Origin: Chromobotia macracanthus
Taxonomy: Eukaryota; Chordata; Actinopteri; Cypriniformes; Botiidae
Length of the DNA: 64,000 nt
NCBI GenBank assembly: GCA_036877525.1
Contig: JAZGTH010000066.1
Location: 8,034,001 to 8,098,000, forward strand
Direction of reading: 5' to 3'
Of this stretch, positions 45,001-58,800 are shown piece after piece; the first letter of the stretch is position 1, and each line of letters starts with the position of its first letter. A model generated the notes under the pieces. The model was not told the DNA's origin and made no database searches. It saw only the letters and a program-made list of their open reading frames with translations. The position numbers were made by a program, and so were the translations under genes.

Positions 45001-46109
45001 AACTTAATGTTTGGCTTTAGATCTAAGATTTAAATCTATTTTTGTAAATAGTAACACAGTAAGAGGATTTTTTTCTTGTTAATATTTCTTAAATACCAAA
45101 TGCACGGTTTAGTATATTTACAGTCTAAAGGCATTTGCTCTAGTGAACTTAATTAAATTCCATATGCTCCCTTTTGTCCCCTTAGTTTAGTTATTAAGCA
45201 GCATGTTGTTAATCCATTTGACTGCACTACACATGTTGGGAAGGGCATTTAGAAGCAGTGCCTTGTTCTTCCAAGCTTTAAAAAAGGACAAAAAGCACCA
45301 TTAAAGTAGTGCATATGACTAGGAAATACTGCACTGCTTGATTTCTGATTTTAAACCATGAATTTATTTTTATGCTTTGATTGTGCTTTACTTTCGGGTT
45401 CAGGCAAGCAAAAAAGTTTTAATTAGTATGGTGACCATGCCAGTTCACCCAAAAGCCTATCACAGCCTAACTGCTGCTCTATCTCTTTAAAAGCTGTTTT
45501 TTCAAATGACATTCACAAACTGAAGTTATGATTATGTGGAGATGCTTCAACAGATGTTTCTCACAGAATTTGCTTCTAATTCAAATATTCAGAGGAGAGA
45601 GGAGTCTGCTGTGGTGTGAGTCAAAGTTTACCTGCAGTACAGAATAAATGGCTGTGGGGTTTTCAGAGTCAAATACAGTAAGCTTTCTTTCTCAGCCAAC
45701 GTACAGAATGACGTAAAGAACTGTAAACAAATATCTAATCTATCCCCCACACTTTGAAAACCCCTTGTCTAGAGATATGTGTGGCAGAACCAATTTTCTG
45801 GCAATATAAACAGGTAGACAGTTAAAAGGTTTTTTTCTCAGTCTAGTGAATTAATTTTCTTTTTCTCATTTTTTTTATGATGGAAGGCCATCACGCAAAT
45901 TTCTACACTTGTGATATGACCTCTGACCCTGGCCTTTGCTCCTGCAGTCTGAGGTAAGACAAAAGATTTTTTTACTTCATAATTACTATATAAGTTCATA
46001 ATTGTCTTATTTAAAGCTCATGATTTTTCCAACTGCAGTTTGGAAATAAATATATTTCAGAAATATATTTCTCATGTATTTACAGCCAAGTACAGATATT
46101 GTGCATATA
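42031..46109. other. Downstream region of maf: 3' UTR and non-coding DNA
   Basis: The 3' UTR of the unspliced form begins here; ATTAAA (about 42927) and AATAAA (about 43109) are possible poly(A) signals, but I cannot choose between them. Unique-looking blocks near 44270-44410 and 45160-45330 may be regulatory. No second gene was seen. Confidence 0.45.
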
Positions 46110-46573
46110 CAGTCCCTTCCATAAGTATTGGGACAGTAACGGAAAAATTCGTTGTCGTGGAATCAAGAAATCTATGATTTATGATTGAAACATAAATATA
46201 AGACAGATTTACAGAAATCACATTTTGGACATTTCACATTCACATTTTTTTCTGTCAGAGTCAGCTCCCTTGTCTGCATCCTGGCTTATGTGTGTTCTAA
46301 TTTAATGCAAGACTTAGACTGCAGAAGCAATGGATACTGCTTTTAATGTGTGAACAAATAATGCAACACAATTGTGAGCCTCAATACTTAGTCTCAATAC
46401 TTAGGCTCACACTAGACATAGCGAGGAAACTGTTTTTCTAAATTGGTTAAACGTGTTGAAACAGCAGAATAACAAAAAGCAGCATTCTGTACTTCAAATT
46501 CAGAAATTGACTTCTGCCTCAAATTCATCCACACTTATAGATGACACTCATCCAATACTTATGGAGGGCACTG
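46110..46573. mobile_element. Non-autonomous Tc1/mariner-type MITE (~464 bp)
   Basis: The left end CAGTCCCTTCCATAAGTATT and the right end, whose complement reads CAGTGCCCTCCATAAGTATT, form inverted terminal repeats of about 24 bp with a few mismatches. There is no transposase inside. The AT-rich interior is typical of fish MITEs mobilised by Tc1-group enzymes. Confidence 0.85.
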
Positions 46574-49130
46574 GATTCTATAGTTTATCTTATTTTTATT
46601 AATGTAAATATTAATTCTTTTTTGTTATATTAATGTATAATTGTGCATAATCTGTTTTATAACTGACAATGATAACCTACCTACCCACAATAAATAGGCC
46701 TATTTGATGGATGTGCTTGGTGTTGTGCCATGCTGAATTTCTGCTGTCATACTTCTCATATATGAGCTAGAGAGCTTGTGCATTTATCTTTTGAAGTAAA
46801 CTTATAGATTTGTCCGCTGTGACTCTCCTGAAGACTAATTACCAATAGAATTACTAGCCAGTGGCTAGCAGGCATGTTACAAATAGAGACTAGCTAGTTT
46901 ATGATGCTTGGGGTTGGAATTAGACCTAATGGGACAAGTTGGTCCAGGTCACCATCTCACTTCAGTCTAGAGGATTTATTTTATTTTCTATGAATATGTG
47001 TGTATGTGTGTGTGGGGGGTGCATCTAATAGGACAGTACTGGCTACACCAACATTTAGCCACACATTTATGGGTAAGGTCACCACAGTGAGAATAGGAAG
47101 TGACAATCACAAGGTTTGTCTTAGTTTAGTTTACAAGATGTGTCTTAGTTTATAATTCACTTGACGATATTTCTAGTGCCTCTTTCATTTAATTGTAGCG
47201 GCAGCTAAACAATATCATCAAATTAATGCACCAAATTAATGTAATTAATCAGTTTATGTAGACACACTAGCCTTTGTGTTTCTGTTTTTGTTATGGAATA
47301 GTACTTCATTCATTATTTCTTATATAATGTTTACTGTTTGCTGTAATGTATACTATTTGGTATATTTAATGTAGCATCACCCTGTCGTAATGAGTTGTGT
47401 GTAATATCAGCCATTAGAGTGTTCATAGACCTGCACCACTGGAGTGTTCATAGATCATAAATCTGCAAATGGTAGACCCTCTGGATACTTTTAGGAAACA
47501 ACATTTCAACATACTATGATTTGGGACATACTAATTCCAATTTTAAATACTATTTCGGATTAATATTATATAAATTAGGATGCAGGGAGGGACTCAAGGA
47601 GAGCCAGTAGTGTTCGCTCTCATCCTCCCTGCCTGACTGATGGATTCAGACCTGTGGAAAGCATCTCACAATGTATTCAATTAAGACCCTACACACAAGG
47701 CCACCTGTAAACACCAGGACAAGTCAGATGGTCTGACAGAAGCTAAATATAGGGAAAGTTCAGGTTGTTCTACAAATTTAGGATTTTTTAAATATCTTCT
47801 TTGTCTTCTGCTTGAAATGTTTTTTGTTGGATTCTCTGATCTGGTTCATGTTTCTGCCAAAACACAATACTTGAAGTATCACTTATTTTAATCTATCTCT
47901 CTCGTTCTACCACCATTCGCATTTATTGCTTCTGGTCATTCCTCTACATTCCCTCTTTAGATGTGTGCCTTGTGTTTTATTAAACCTCAAATTAATCCAC
48001 AATGTTGAGTAGAAATAGAGAGAAGGTTGTTTTTGAGTCAGTGGTATGATGCTCATTTTTTGTCTGAACCTTTTAATATACATTAAAAATTTTAGCCTTT
48101 TAATGTCTTTTTATGAGTAGTAGTTTGTTAAAATACTGTAATATTTATTTTTAAAAAGGCAAGCGTTTTAATATTAGTATTACCAAAATTATAATATTAT
48201 AATATTAATATTTCATGTTATCAACATGAAATAACTTCTGGCAATCACATGAGAAAAACAGGAAATTACATCACAGAGAGGACCTCTGTAGACATTTTCT
48301 ACTCATTGCTACATAGTTCTGACACAACATTTTAAAGAACTTTTGGTATTCAGACATCTTTATAGTAGATGCACAGTTTGATTTGAGGTCATGTTTTAAC
48401 AGTCGTGAATAAGCACCGTCTGCTTTCTTGTCTGTTCATCCATCTCCAGTCAGAGCAAGGATAAAAGTGTCTCTGACAGAAGTGGCATCCATGACTGTCT
48501 CTTCCCCTTCACCAAATCCCTTGCTTTCATTCTGTTCTTCATGGTACTCAAATCTGCAGCTTTGAGTACCATACATTTTCCGAGGAACAGGGAGCCACTT
48601 TGCCTCCTTGTTAGCTTGACAAATAACTTTTGTGGACAGAAAGTGCTGAATTTTGGCTTTCAATATCTATTTTCTGCCTGCTGACGTTAATTTTGCAAGC
48701 TCTGCAAGAACAAACTCTTAAATATAAATAAATAAGATAAAAACAGGGCTGATGTTGGGGCAACTCGTCCATTATGCAGAGCTGTCATTATGCAAAAGTT
48801 TCTGCACATGTGCATTCAGACCCAGTTTATGTACTGATAAATGCCCCATGTCACATGACCACGATACATAGAAAATACATAGGCAGTGCATTTTTAATGT
48901 GCATGAGTAATCAATTTGGATCATGAAGGTACTAATAACATTTATGAGATTTCTGTATAAGCAGAATGTCATATTTTCATAACTAAGGATATTTATATTG
49001 GCTGGATTTAATTTATTTTTTATTTTGTCACAGTTCAGTTCAGTTTGATTCAATTAAAACATTAAAAACTAGATACATAGTTTTCTGAAGAAAATGTGAG
49101 TGATGCTTGCCGTGGCAAAACTATGCTATT
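46574..49130. other. Non-coding DNA
   Basis: No supported gene. A small hairpin, ATTTCATGTT-ATC-AACATGAAAT, lies near 48210-48232. An unassigned 75-codon minus-strand frame at 48436-48663 has no recognisable domain. Confidence 0.45.
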
Positions 49131-49650
49131 TATATTATATACTAAAAACGTGTGGCACAATTGCTGGCACAATTTAGCATGATGCTAGCATGACTTAGCA
49201 TGAAGTTAGCATAATGCTAGCATGATAGATATACTAAAATATGGCTTATTCATAATGTTAGAAGGTTGCTAAATGGTTGCTAGGGTGTGATCAGGGAATT
49301 GTCAGCGCAATACCTAAAGCCCACTGACAGACCGAGTCAAATGTCTCTACAGTGTGAGCCCACCCCCAAGTCTCTACAACATTCTGATGCAGAGCTATAA
49401 CGTCACAAAATTCAACACAAAATTCAAGAATTTAAGTCAATGGAATTTTTCGCCCACTTTTTTGTATGCCCTAAAAACATTGTACACCTGATCACTTAAA
49501 GTCATAGCACACCATTCCACAATAAGCTGGTCGATCTGATACCTTAATTATGAGGTTTATGACAAACCATGCGGGACGAGTTATGTACCGAAGTTTTGTC
49601 CAGGAAACAAAACCAGAATAAGTATGCAGGAGAATAATAGAACCTTATTA
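49131..49650. repeat. Dispersed fish repeat with GCTAGCATG minisatellite
   Basis: 49160-49226 is a short array of ATGCTAGCATGA/TTAGCATGA units. The sequence downstream (GTTGCTAAATGGTTGCTAGGGTG, then CAATGGAATTTTTCGCC) resembles a common fish repeat. The class is not determined. Confidence 0.5.
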
Positions 49651-51029
49651 AAAGACACAGTCATCTTCAACACAGTTGGACTTCTTGACTAACCTAAAAC
49701 TTTAAGTGGACAGAATTCCCAAAATGCATCACATTTGGCACAGAGCAGTTAAATTGCCTTCAGCCTAGCATACGGCTCCTGAATTTCACACTTATGTTAC
49801 TGATTATTGTCATGAAATAATAAGCAAAGAAAACGAAACAAGATTGTCAGAGTGAAGACTTCAACTGTTTTTAAATTGTGTACTTAGCTCAAAATGTTTA
49901 AAAGAGCTAATGTGGTGTGCACTTTAACTGTGTTGCTATCTACATAGGCAGCTGCCATTTTAAGGCAGCATCCTAAATTTGAATGAAACCTTCTAAGTGA
50001 CTAATTTGGAATGGTTATCAAAGGCAGCAACACACATAGCATGTGTGCTCCATAAATAGCACAATTTAATGTGAATAGAAGACTATTGCATGTTGCTAAG
50101 CTTAAGATCCCACACTATAATAAACATTTAAATACAGAGCACACATATATTCTTGGTAAACTTAAAATTGGGAAATTTCAATTAAACAGCACATTTCAAA
50201 CAATCACTATTTTTATGAATACTTTATAGTATAGAATAAATCTGCAATCTTCCACAGACCTTGTTGATTTAGATTTTTGACAAAACAAGGTATCTTAGAA
50301 TAAGTGTGCCTTAACCTACTGCCTAGAAAATATTTTATGGAACAAAGCTAATGTCTCCATGTGCATAGAAGTGTGTGGAAAAGCGTAGCAGTAACATAAA
50401 CGGAGATTGGCACGAAAGACCTTACTCTAGAGTTTGCAAAAAATATTTTGCAAAGAAATAATTAAGTGACACACTTTCTTATCAGTATTGAATGAAACAC
50501 ATGTTATTTATAAATGACATCCTCCCACAGAGGATATGGGGAAATAAGGAAACACATTCCTCTTTCCCTTAACTTAGCTTGGCAGTAGTGAGATCAGTGC
50601 AAGGCTGGAAACACAGAAACAGACCAAAATAGAAGAAATGTGCTAAATCAGTATCTCTGGAAAACGTTAGGGAAGAAGTCAGCATATGGAACAGGATTCT
50701 CTGCTACTGATTCACCTGTTGAAGCTAAACCGGATAAATTAAAAGCAGATGTTAACTTAAGTGATTTTACCATGTTGGTGTAAAGACTTAATGGTGCTGA
50801 TCTGCAGAGGGTTTTTTGTTTGTTCTGTTTTAAAATCACAAACAAATCTTGTTAACAAGTTAACATGACCTATTTCACTCCCATTATGTGGCTGTACAAG
50901 ATATTCAGGGGGACTTTTATTAAAAATGCCCACAGATAACACACAATATCTGTGTTTTAACACTATGAGAGGGGTTTGCTTTTGGGAAGCCTCGACCACC
51001 TCTGTTCTTTATATAAAAGGCTAATAAAA
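49651..51029. other. Non-coding DNA
   Basis: No gene or clear repeat was recognised. Confidence 0.4.
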
Positions 51030-51940
51030 ATTGGGGAGTAGAATTTGCATGCCAGTCTCCACCCCGGATATAGTATGAAAGGGAAATGGTGTGCACCACT
51101 CAGTCGGATTTGTGCTGAGGAGCAGTCTGTTCAGCGCTATGACAGGAAGGACACAACATCTCATTCCCAACATGTAATCAAGATGTTTCCTTTCTGTCAA
51201 TTGCTTTGCCATTATGTTGATGTAGTGACACTAGGGGTACCTATACTAAGCACCACAGGAGCTGAACTGTGCTACAAGATATGACGGAACGAACACGGGC
51301 AAGCTGCTGCATGCCTCATAGTGAGTACTCAACCCAGTTGTAATCTTCCTGCTTAAGGTGTAAGGCGCCTCCTGTAAGGCACTTCCACCCATAGGGATTG
51401 AGCACTTACCAATAAAAGCTACAAGTGGTGGCATATTTAAACAATTTCCTGCTTAGCATAGAAAACTGGGAAAGCATCCCCTTTTCTTATGAAGGATTAA
51501 ACACAAATGGAGACCGCATCCTATCTACAGTGGGTACCATGTGGTGGATAAAGAATATGTACATACCTGAAAGGTTATACACATATGGAAATCTCTTGGT
51601 AGGGAGACTAACGATAAAGGCCATGGGCTTACCTGATAAAGGCCATGCACATGAGTATTAGGCCTAGTGACTTGCTCCTCTGCTGAGTCTGCCACCGTAT
51701 GGTGTTAAAGGGGACTCTCTTAATTTCCAACTCTCCAAATTCTGCCATGTATATTTTAAGAGGAAGACAGTCATCCCTCCAACCTTTCTTGCAGGAAGAA
51801 CAAGAAGATACCGCATTTTTTTATAAACCACGTTTTAAGGTCTTCCCCAGAACACCAGCTTACAAAACATGACACTTCAGAGACATTATCGAGGGGGCCC
51901 TGGCAGTGTTTTTCACAGGAGGTCCTGTGGAATAAGGATC
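51030..51940 (+). repeat. Possible DIRS-like terminal/non-coding fragment
   Basis: It shares style and short wording with 6.7-7.0 kb (GGGAAAG, TACACATATGG, CTTGGTAGGGAGAC) and contains TGATGTAGTGACACTAGGGGTACC, reminiscent of fish DIRS ends. No protein-like frame was seen. The assignment is tentative. Confidence 0.35.
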
Positions 51941-52780
51941 ACTGGGAAAAATAAAGATAAGTAAAGATAACTTATCATAAAGATAAGTTTGCTCGTGCAA
52001 CACTCATCACCATGATGCTACTGCAGGGTGTTCTTCGTGTTTGTCAGGGCGTTGCTATGTGGTTACTACAGTGTTAAGCAGCACATTGCTTTGCCGTTGC
52101 TAAGTGATTGTTTAAGACAAAAGAGCTTATCCCTAAGTCTCTGTGATGTTGTGGTCTCCAAATATGGCTCAGATTAATCCTTTTATTAAATTTTTTGAGA
52201 TTTTATTGCCTGACAGCTAAAAAACATAAGCTAAATGAATTCTAAACAATGATGATTCAACATGATTCTAGGTATCATTTATAAAAGGAACAAAAGATTT
52301 TACAACAAGCAGTATTAGCAATGCTTGCCCTACTAATTACTCAATACTACTGACAGAGAGAGGGGTGTGTGTGAATGTGTATTGGGTGTATTTTGTTCCA
52401 TGCCTTAAAACCTCATCTGCCGCCCACTTGGAAATGTCAGCCGGAAACCTTTTGATGACTTTCAGCTTTTTATTTTTCACACACTCACATAATTTCCACT
52501 GAACTCATCAGTTTCTGTCCAAATCACTCATCCTAAATAGGACGAATAAACCACTTTCTTTTAACCTCAGTCTCATTACTGTTGCCATAACAGTAACCAA
52601 AAGCTCATAAAAGCTGTATGCCTAGTGTGACTAATACCAGTCATTATAAGGGCATCATAATGTGCTTGTTTAAAGTGGTGTTTGATGCTGGTTTTACTAT
52701 TGCTCATACCCATGGCCTGGGATTTAAAGATCCTCTAACCTTAAAGTGACAGTTCACCTAAAAATTAACATCTTGCCATA
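51941..52780. other. Non-coding DNA
   Basis: No gene was recognised. It ends with TTAAAGTGACAGTTCACCTA, a common fish repeat motif directly before the microsatellite. Confidence 0.45.
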
Positions 52781-52802
52781 TCTATCTATCTATCTATCTA
52801 TG

Positions 52803-52886
<84 letters not shown>
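52781..52886. repeat. (TCTA)n microsatellite
   Basis: About 26 tetranucleotide units with one TGTA interruption (52801-52804). The long Tyr-Leu-Ser-Ile reading frame across it is an artefact of the repeat. Confidence 0.98.
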
Positions 52887-55800
52887 GCTGATGACAGGCT
52901 GGCTAAACAAAATGTATATTTTAATTGTATACAATATAAAGGTAATAGTACATGTAGCCTTTTTTGTGTCATGAATTATCTTACAAATAATTACATCTTT
53001 TATATTTGCATACATATTGTTATAGATTTAAAAAGCAGTCTAAATCCAGAACTTGCCCAATTCTGTCTGATTTTACACAAAAATCTTGCTTTCCTGTAGT
53101 TCAAAAAATAAAAAGGTGACAAATGTAGATCTTGAAAAAAATAAAAATAGTATGTGTGTCATTAAGTACAATAAAACAAACACATACACAAACAGGAAGA
53201 AAAGTCTTGTCTAGACTTAAAAGCTGTGCACATCATTTTGACTGATTGCTAAATACAAGATGTATGAGCACAAATATAAATATCGCTACATGGAATAAAG
53301 ATGATTTTCTGTATCCAAACATGCTCACAGCAACAGTTCTGCACATGCAGAAGAAGAACATACAATAAAGTATGATGAATTATGAGCACTGTATTTAATT
53401 GATCCATATTGCTGTAACTTTTAATTGTGGACTTACAGCTGTCTAGAAGAAACAGTTGAGATATTTAAAATGATTATTCTTTCCTTTGACAATAAGTCAA
53501 AAGAATACAGTCTGTGATTTGTTGTATTTTAGTATCAGCACAAGAACACTCCAGAGAGAACCACCAAGAACAAATCGCTACAGCACAGACAAGCAGTATC
53601 AGATAGACAAGCATTTTCTATCATTACCCATCTGTTTAAACAAGCGCTCCAGTAAATCGGCTCTTTGTGTTTCTCACAGATTGTAATTAAACCTCTGAAT
53701 TAAATTAACATTTAATTTGCATATGGCAGGTATAACATGACTTGAAACTGAAAAGGGCTCCTGTGGGTGAGGGAGTAGATGTATGTCTTCTTGCGTGGAA
53801 TCTTGATGTGAATGGATTGATGACAATTGATGATGATGTTTCTGTAATAAGTCCAGATGGATGTTTTGGTTTTGTGGAAAGTGTGTGGATATGACAAGGT
53901 TTCAGATATAAAATTAGAAGCATAAGTGGTGTTACTTTACTGCAAAAATAACAAGCCCTGATTGTGAGCAAGTTAATATTAGTGCAACTAGACCATACTA
54001 CAGTTGTAGTTACACTACAATACTATATGCAATTAAAAAAGTATGCGCACACAAGCATGCAATTAAAATATGCAAACTCTTTTACTGTTTTAGCTATAGC
54101 TAAAACTGTTTTAGCTATACTCATTCCTGTTCAGACTATGATCCTCACCATGAAAGTCAGATCAATACTCGTTTGCATTGTCATCAGGTGGTGTATATGG
54201 GCTCTCTTTTCGTTTAACTTTATGAAACCTAGCAAAGCAAGAGCTTTGTGCTGTGATTTATTGTAAATGGATCATATAGCTATTGTAAATGGATCAAGTC
54301 GCCTCCATGGGATATAATATCGTATTACTACGTGATATCACAGTATTACCACAGTAATTTTATGTAAGGGCTGTTAATCTCTCACATTTGTGATTATTAC
54401 ACACATTAATATTTATTTTTGAATTTCATCCAGTGAAACACAGCGACTCATTGACCTTCCTCTGAAATAACACTGCTGTGCATTATCGTCTGCATTGTTC
54501 ACTATACTCAGCATAGGTGAGTGTCAAATGTGCTCTATAGGTGTGTGAAAGCGCTGTATTATGGCAACTAAAGAGCACTTTGGCTCAGACAGTGTGCCAG
54601 ACAACAGCATCAAGAGCAAGTATATGAGTCTCTGTGTGTGTGTGTGTGTGCGCACGCATGTGTGTGTGTGAAGGAATTGCAGCATAGTTGTCAACCAAAT
54701 AACAGGAAGAACCTAGAAAACTTATCTGAAGGGTGCCATGGTAAATAAAACTCTCTGATTTTATCTCTCTCTTTAGCTATGTTGTAGTGTGCTGTTTTTC
54801 TATTGCCTACTGTTGCAGCTACCTTCTAAGGCAGGATCCTAATGTCACAGAACCTTATAAGTGACATAAGAATACTTTCTACAGTCTACAAATATTACTT
54901 ACATAAAGTGAATAGGATGCTCATTTCACAATTGTCTGAAATTAGCATGTTGCTAAGCTAACACTATAATTCCCTAATGCAAAAAAGGAAATAAAAACAC
55001 ACAGCGTGCATAAAAACACAGCATGCTTAAATATTGGGTGTAGTTCAGATATAGTCTTGTTTAATACCAAACTGGTAATCTTAACTCATCCACCATCTTG
55101 AATAGATTTAACTCACTGCAATGCATTCTGGGATTGCTTTTGAAGGATACATATAATGCTGCCTTTTAATGCAACCATCATGAGGTATATTAGAAGAAAA
55201 CACTGAAGCTTGATGTTGCAACCTTTTAGGAATAAAAACGGATGTCAGAAGCCTTGAGTTTCAACACTTTAAAGAACTGTCTAGGTAGTCAGCTCACCAG
55301 GTCTTTTCTTTTCCGTCTATGTATAGAGTCATAGAGTTATAAACCTATCCAATCTTCAACTGCTATGTTTAAAATAAGCTCATGACACACTGGGGTAACC
55401 CACACACACACACACACAGACTAAATCTTGAATTTATTTTATTTTTATTGAAGTTTCCTTTACCGATTCATTTAATGCTATTGACGTGCAATTTTATTGC
55501 TTGGAGGTATTTCTGTCTAGGTAAAAAAATTGAGATACTAAAGAGACACATTTGTGTATGTCGCTGCATATGTTAGTGTCCACACAAAGACTGAACAAAC
55601 CACACACCTTTTTATGCTGATTCTGGTTTAATTAAACTCATGGGTGGCAGTTTCTTGAACAATGACCCTGTAGTTTAATTATATCAGCACACACACACAC
55701 ACCCTCATGTCTCACTGCACTGTGAGATAGCACAACCACTCTGAATTATTGAATAACACCCTGTCATCTGCTTGCCTATGTGGTCAGGGCAACTTCCGCC

Positions 55801-58800
55801 TGCTGCTCACAGACTGACCTTCCTCATTATATAGACACTCTTTCACTCACTCTCACAACATTAAATATTCATGCAGCAATAAAGAGAGTGGCTTTACACT
55901 TCTCCATTGCTTCTCCTGCATTTTCATACTGTATATCCTCTTCCTGTATATGTGTATATGTGGGTATGTGGTCAGGATTTTGTTGTGCTTGTTCTGTCTT
56001 AGGTCATTAAAGGTAAATCGTGTAAAATTTGAATGTTAGAATATTCTGCCCATGTAAGTAAAGGTTGATTTCCCTAAAAGTGTGAACATTGTGAGTCTGT
56101 GGTGCTATCAGATCTGTTTGTTTGAACATCACGGCTAGCCAGATATAGGTAACATTGGCTCAACCAATGGGGGGAGGACTATGTGTTTGTTTGACCAATG
56201 GCAGATGGGGGAGTGTTTGGTAAACTCCATCATTATGTTTGAGTACAATGTATGCTGAGGGTCTCATGCAACACCATGGAATATACAGAACAGGCACTAT
56301 CAAAGGATATGTTGCAGGTAGTGTTATCAGTTGCTTCACTTTCAGGTCAGACTCAGAAACAACTCCTGTTATTCTCACTCTCACTTCTAAAGTCAGTCAA
56401 AACCACCATATTGTCTAATAATTGCAGGAGGGTTTGAGCACGGTGTATTTTGTGGGTGTTGAGTTTTTTGTTGTGGTTTGATTGTGCAGGGCTTATTTAA
56501 GAGTATTAGATTAGAGCACAGTCATATATGAGCTCACAGATATGGTTGGTTTTTCTCTCATGCATTTTTTAAGATGATTGAACATTGCCACTGTAAGACA
56601 AAGGCAATATATTATGTGTGTTTGTGAGTGAAAATGCTACCTATGAAAAATCAAAATGAAAACCTACTTAATATCTCAATTGTTTCTCCTACACAGCAAC
56701 AAGATTAAACTGAGACTTTGGATGAAATCTTATGGATAGATGTTTCTCCTGGAGATACTTTAATCTCATGTGTCTATAGAATTTCAGAAGGCACCTCAAC
56801 AGTGCCTCAGAGGTTAATAAGATTCCAAAGTCTACAATCAAAAGTCATAGAGATCAAATTCTTCTGCTAGCCACATCCATTCCATAACTCTATACTCTTT
56901 ATGTATTGATATTTTTAAATTATTCCTTTGGGCTCCAAATGAGCAACCTTTATGCAATAACAGTTTCTTTGTATACCATAAGCATTTGTGTATACACAAA
57001 GCATGTTTGATACAGATGTGTGTGCAGGTTTCCAGAAGGCGACAAACTCTCTTGCCGAGAGTATGAACAACTTGGCTTTAGCTCCGGTTCATGTCGCATG
57101 TCTCTAATAAGTGCACGTAATTTATATAGAAACAACATCCTTTTAAGAGATCTAGACAATTATTTATGGGGTGGTAAGAGGGTTGCATAAGAACTATAAG
57201 GGGTGGCATCCTTTCACGGTTCTCATGGATTCAAGAAATTATATACATATTTGGTGTATACGGAGTATATAACTGAGCGATTTCATATGCACATATGGAA
57301 TATTTTGATTGCTGACATGACGTGACATGACGGGCTAACCTTAGTACTGCTTCCACAAACCTACTGTTCAGTTGTCATGTAACTAGCAAGAAACTACCTC
57401 AGGCAATTTTAAGAAAATATTATGTAATCAATAGTTGTATTTTTATTGTATTTTTTTATCCTGATTCAACATTTCTCTGTTAAATATGACAATAATTCAG
57501 TACCTGGATTTTTTTTAGGTAATCCTCAACTTAATCAACAGACAGTGGTAAGTGGTAAATGTATCACTGTCACATGATGTTAAGTTCGAAAGGTCGAACA
57601 ATCCTGAGGACACAAGCTGTTATTGAACAACATACTTTTTTGAAAATAGTTTAGAGTTAAGCTGTACATGCAAAGATATTGTCAAAATTAACTATAATAA
57701 TATATAATACACTTACAAAAATGCTTTGATTTGTTAAAGAGCCAGATAGAGTCATGTGTTTGTGATCAGTGATCAGACTGGTTGCATCGAATGTGTTTAA
57801 TTCACTAAAACTAAGCAGTTCATAAGAGTCACTTGTTCGAACCGCAAAGTAATAGAAAGACAAGCTTTCTTGTCATTATTTATGGGTACATAGTCTTTTT
57901 CTCATCACATTGAAGCACCGCTGCTGTAAATCAGTCGAGAAAATGGCTTAAATATATATTTTACAAATTGGGATACCAGTGCTGGGGTGGTATATGGGGT
58001 GGCAATGTTGTTGTCATGTTAAACTTTACTCTCTGATCTGACTGTGCTGCAGTAATGCGGTCTAGGCAGTGAATGTGAAAATAGATAAAAAGAAATCTAT
58101 AAATCTATGCCTTGGATCAAGATGATCAGAGAGTCTATGACCGCTGAAGTTATTGCATCTTCACCTCACGGGTTTTTCAGAAGGATTTGTAGGAAGACTG
58201 AGGAAATTATATGTAAAAAGAAGTAGGCTAAGTCCTTCTGTAAGCCTTACTCCCCGATCTCAAGAGGTGCTCTAGCAACAGAGGTCATTGTGACCTTCAG
58301 CCTAGAATCGCTGACTCCCATGCCTGATCGTTGGTTCAATCCCCGGTCAGAGCAGGTGTAAGACCAGTTATACTGGCATTGTATAAGCATTGTGTACAGT
58401 AGGGCAGAAATTTGTTGCTCAGCCAATAAAAAACAGAGATCATTTGTATATAGAAGTCTTAAAAATACAATACAGCAGCAAAATCATTTTATTTAACTGT
58501 AAGGGTCAGAAAGAGAGTGAAGAATAAAAGTATGTTTTTCATGCAAGTAACATATGAGTAATATTATAAGTGGACTTCAGGGAGAAAATAAAATGGTGAA
58601 TTTCAGTCTGTTTCTTTGAGCTTCTGGTCTGTAAACAGTGGAGCACTCTCTCTCTCTCTCTGTCTCTCTGACAAGTAATGTCCCGACATGAAGCTCAAGT
58701 GTCCTATTCGTCTTACCACCTCAATATTCAATCACTGAGCTAATTGCTTAGAGTGGATCAGAGTTAAAATCATGGTTTGGAAAATAGGCCTTTTGGGGAA

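Noticed and set aside
45950..45960. Six-base exon between CAG and GTAAGA as maf exon 2
   Set aside because: Far too short and does not encode the known long-isoform tail; a chance acceptor-donor pair.
48436..48663. 75-codon minus-strand ORF as a host exon
   Set aside because: No domain, no clear splice sites, and no neighbouring exons in frame.
52781..52886. CRISPR-like array
   Set aside because: A simple tetranucleotide repeat without spacers, in a vertebrate genome.
52746..53099. 117-codon ORF with Tyr-Leu-Ser-Ile repeats
   Set aside because: It is only the translation of the TCTA microsatellite and flanks.
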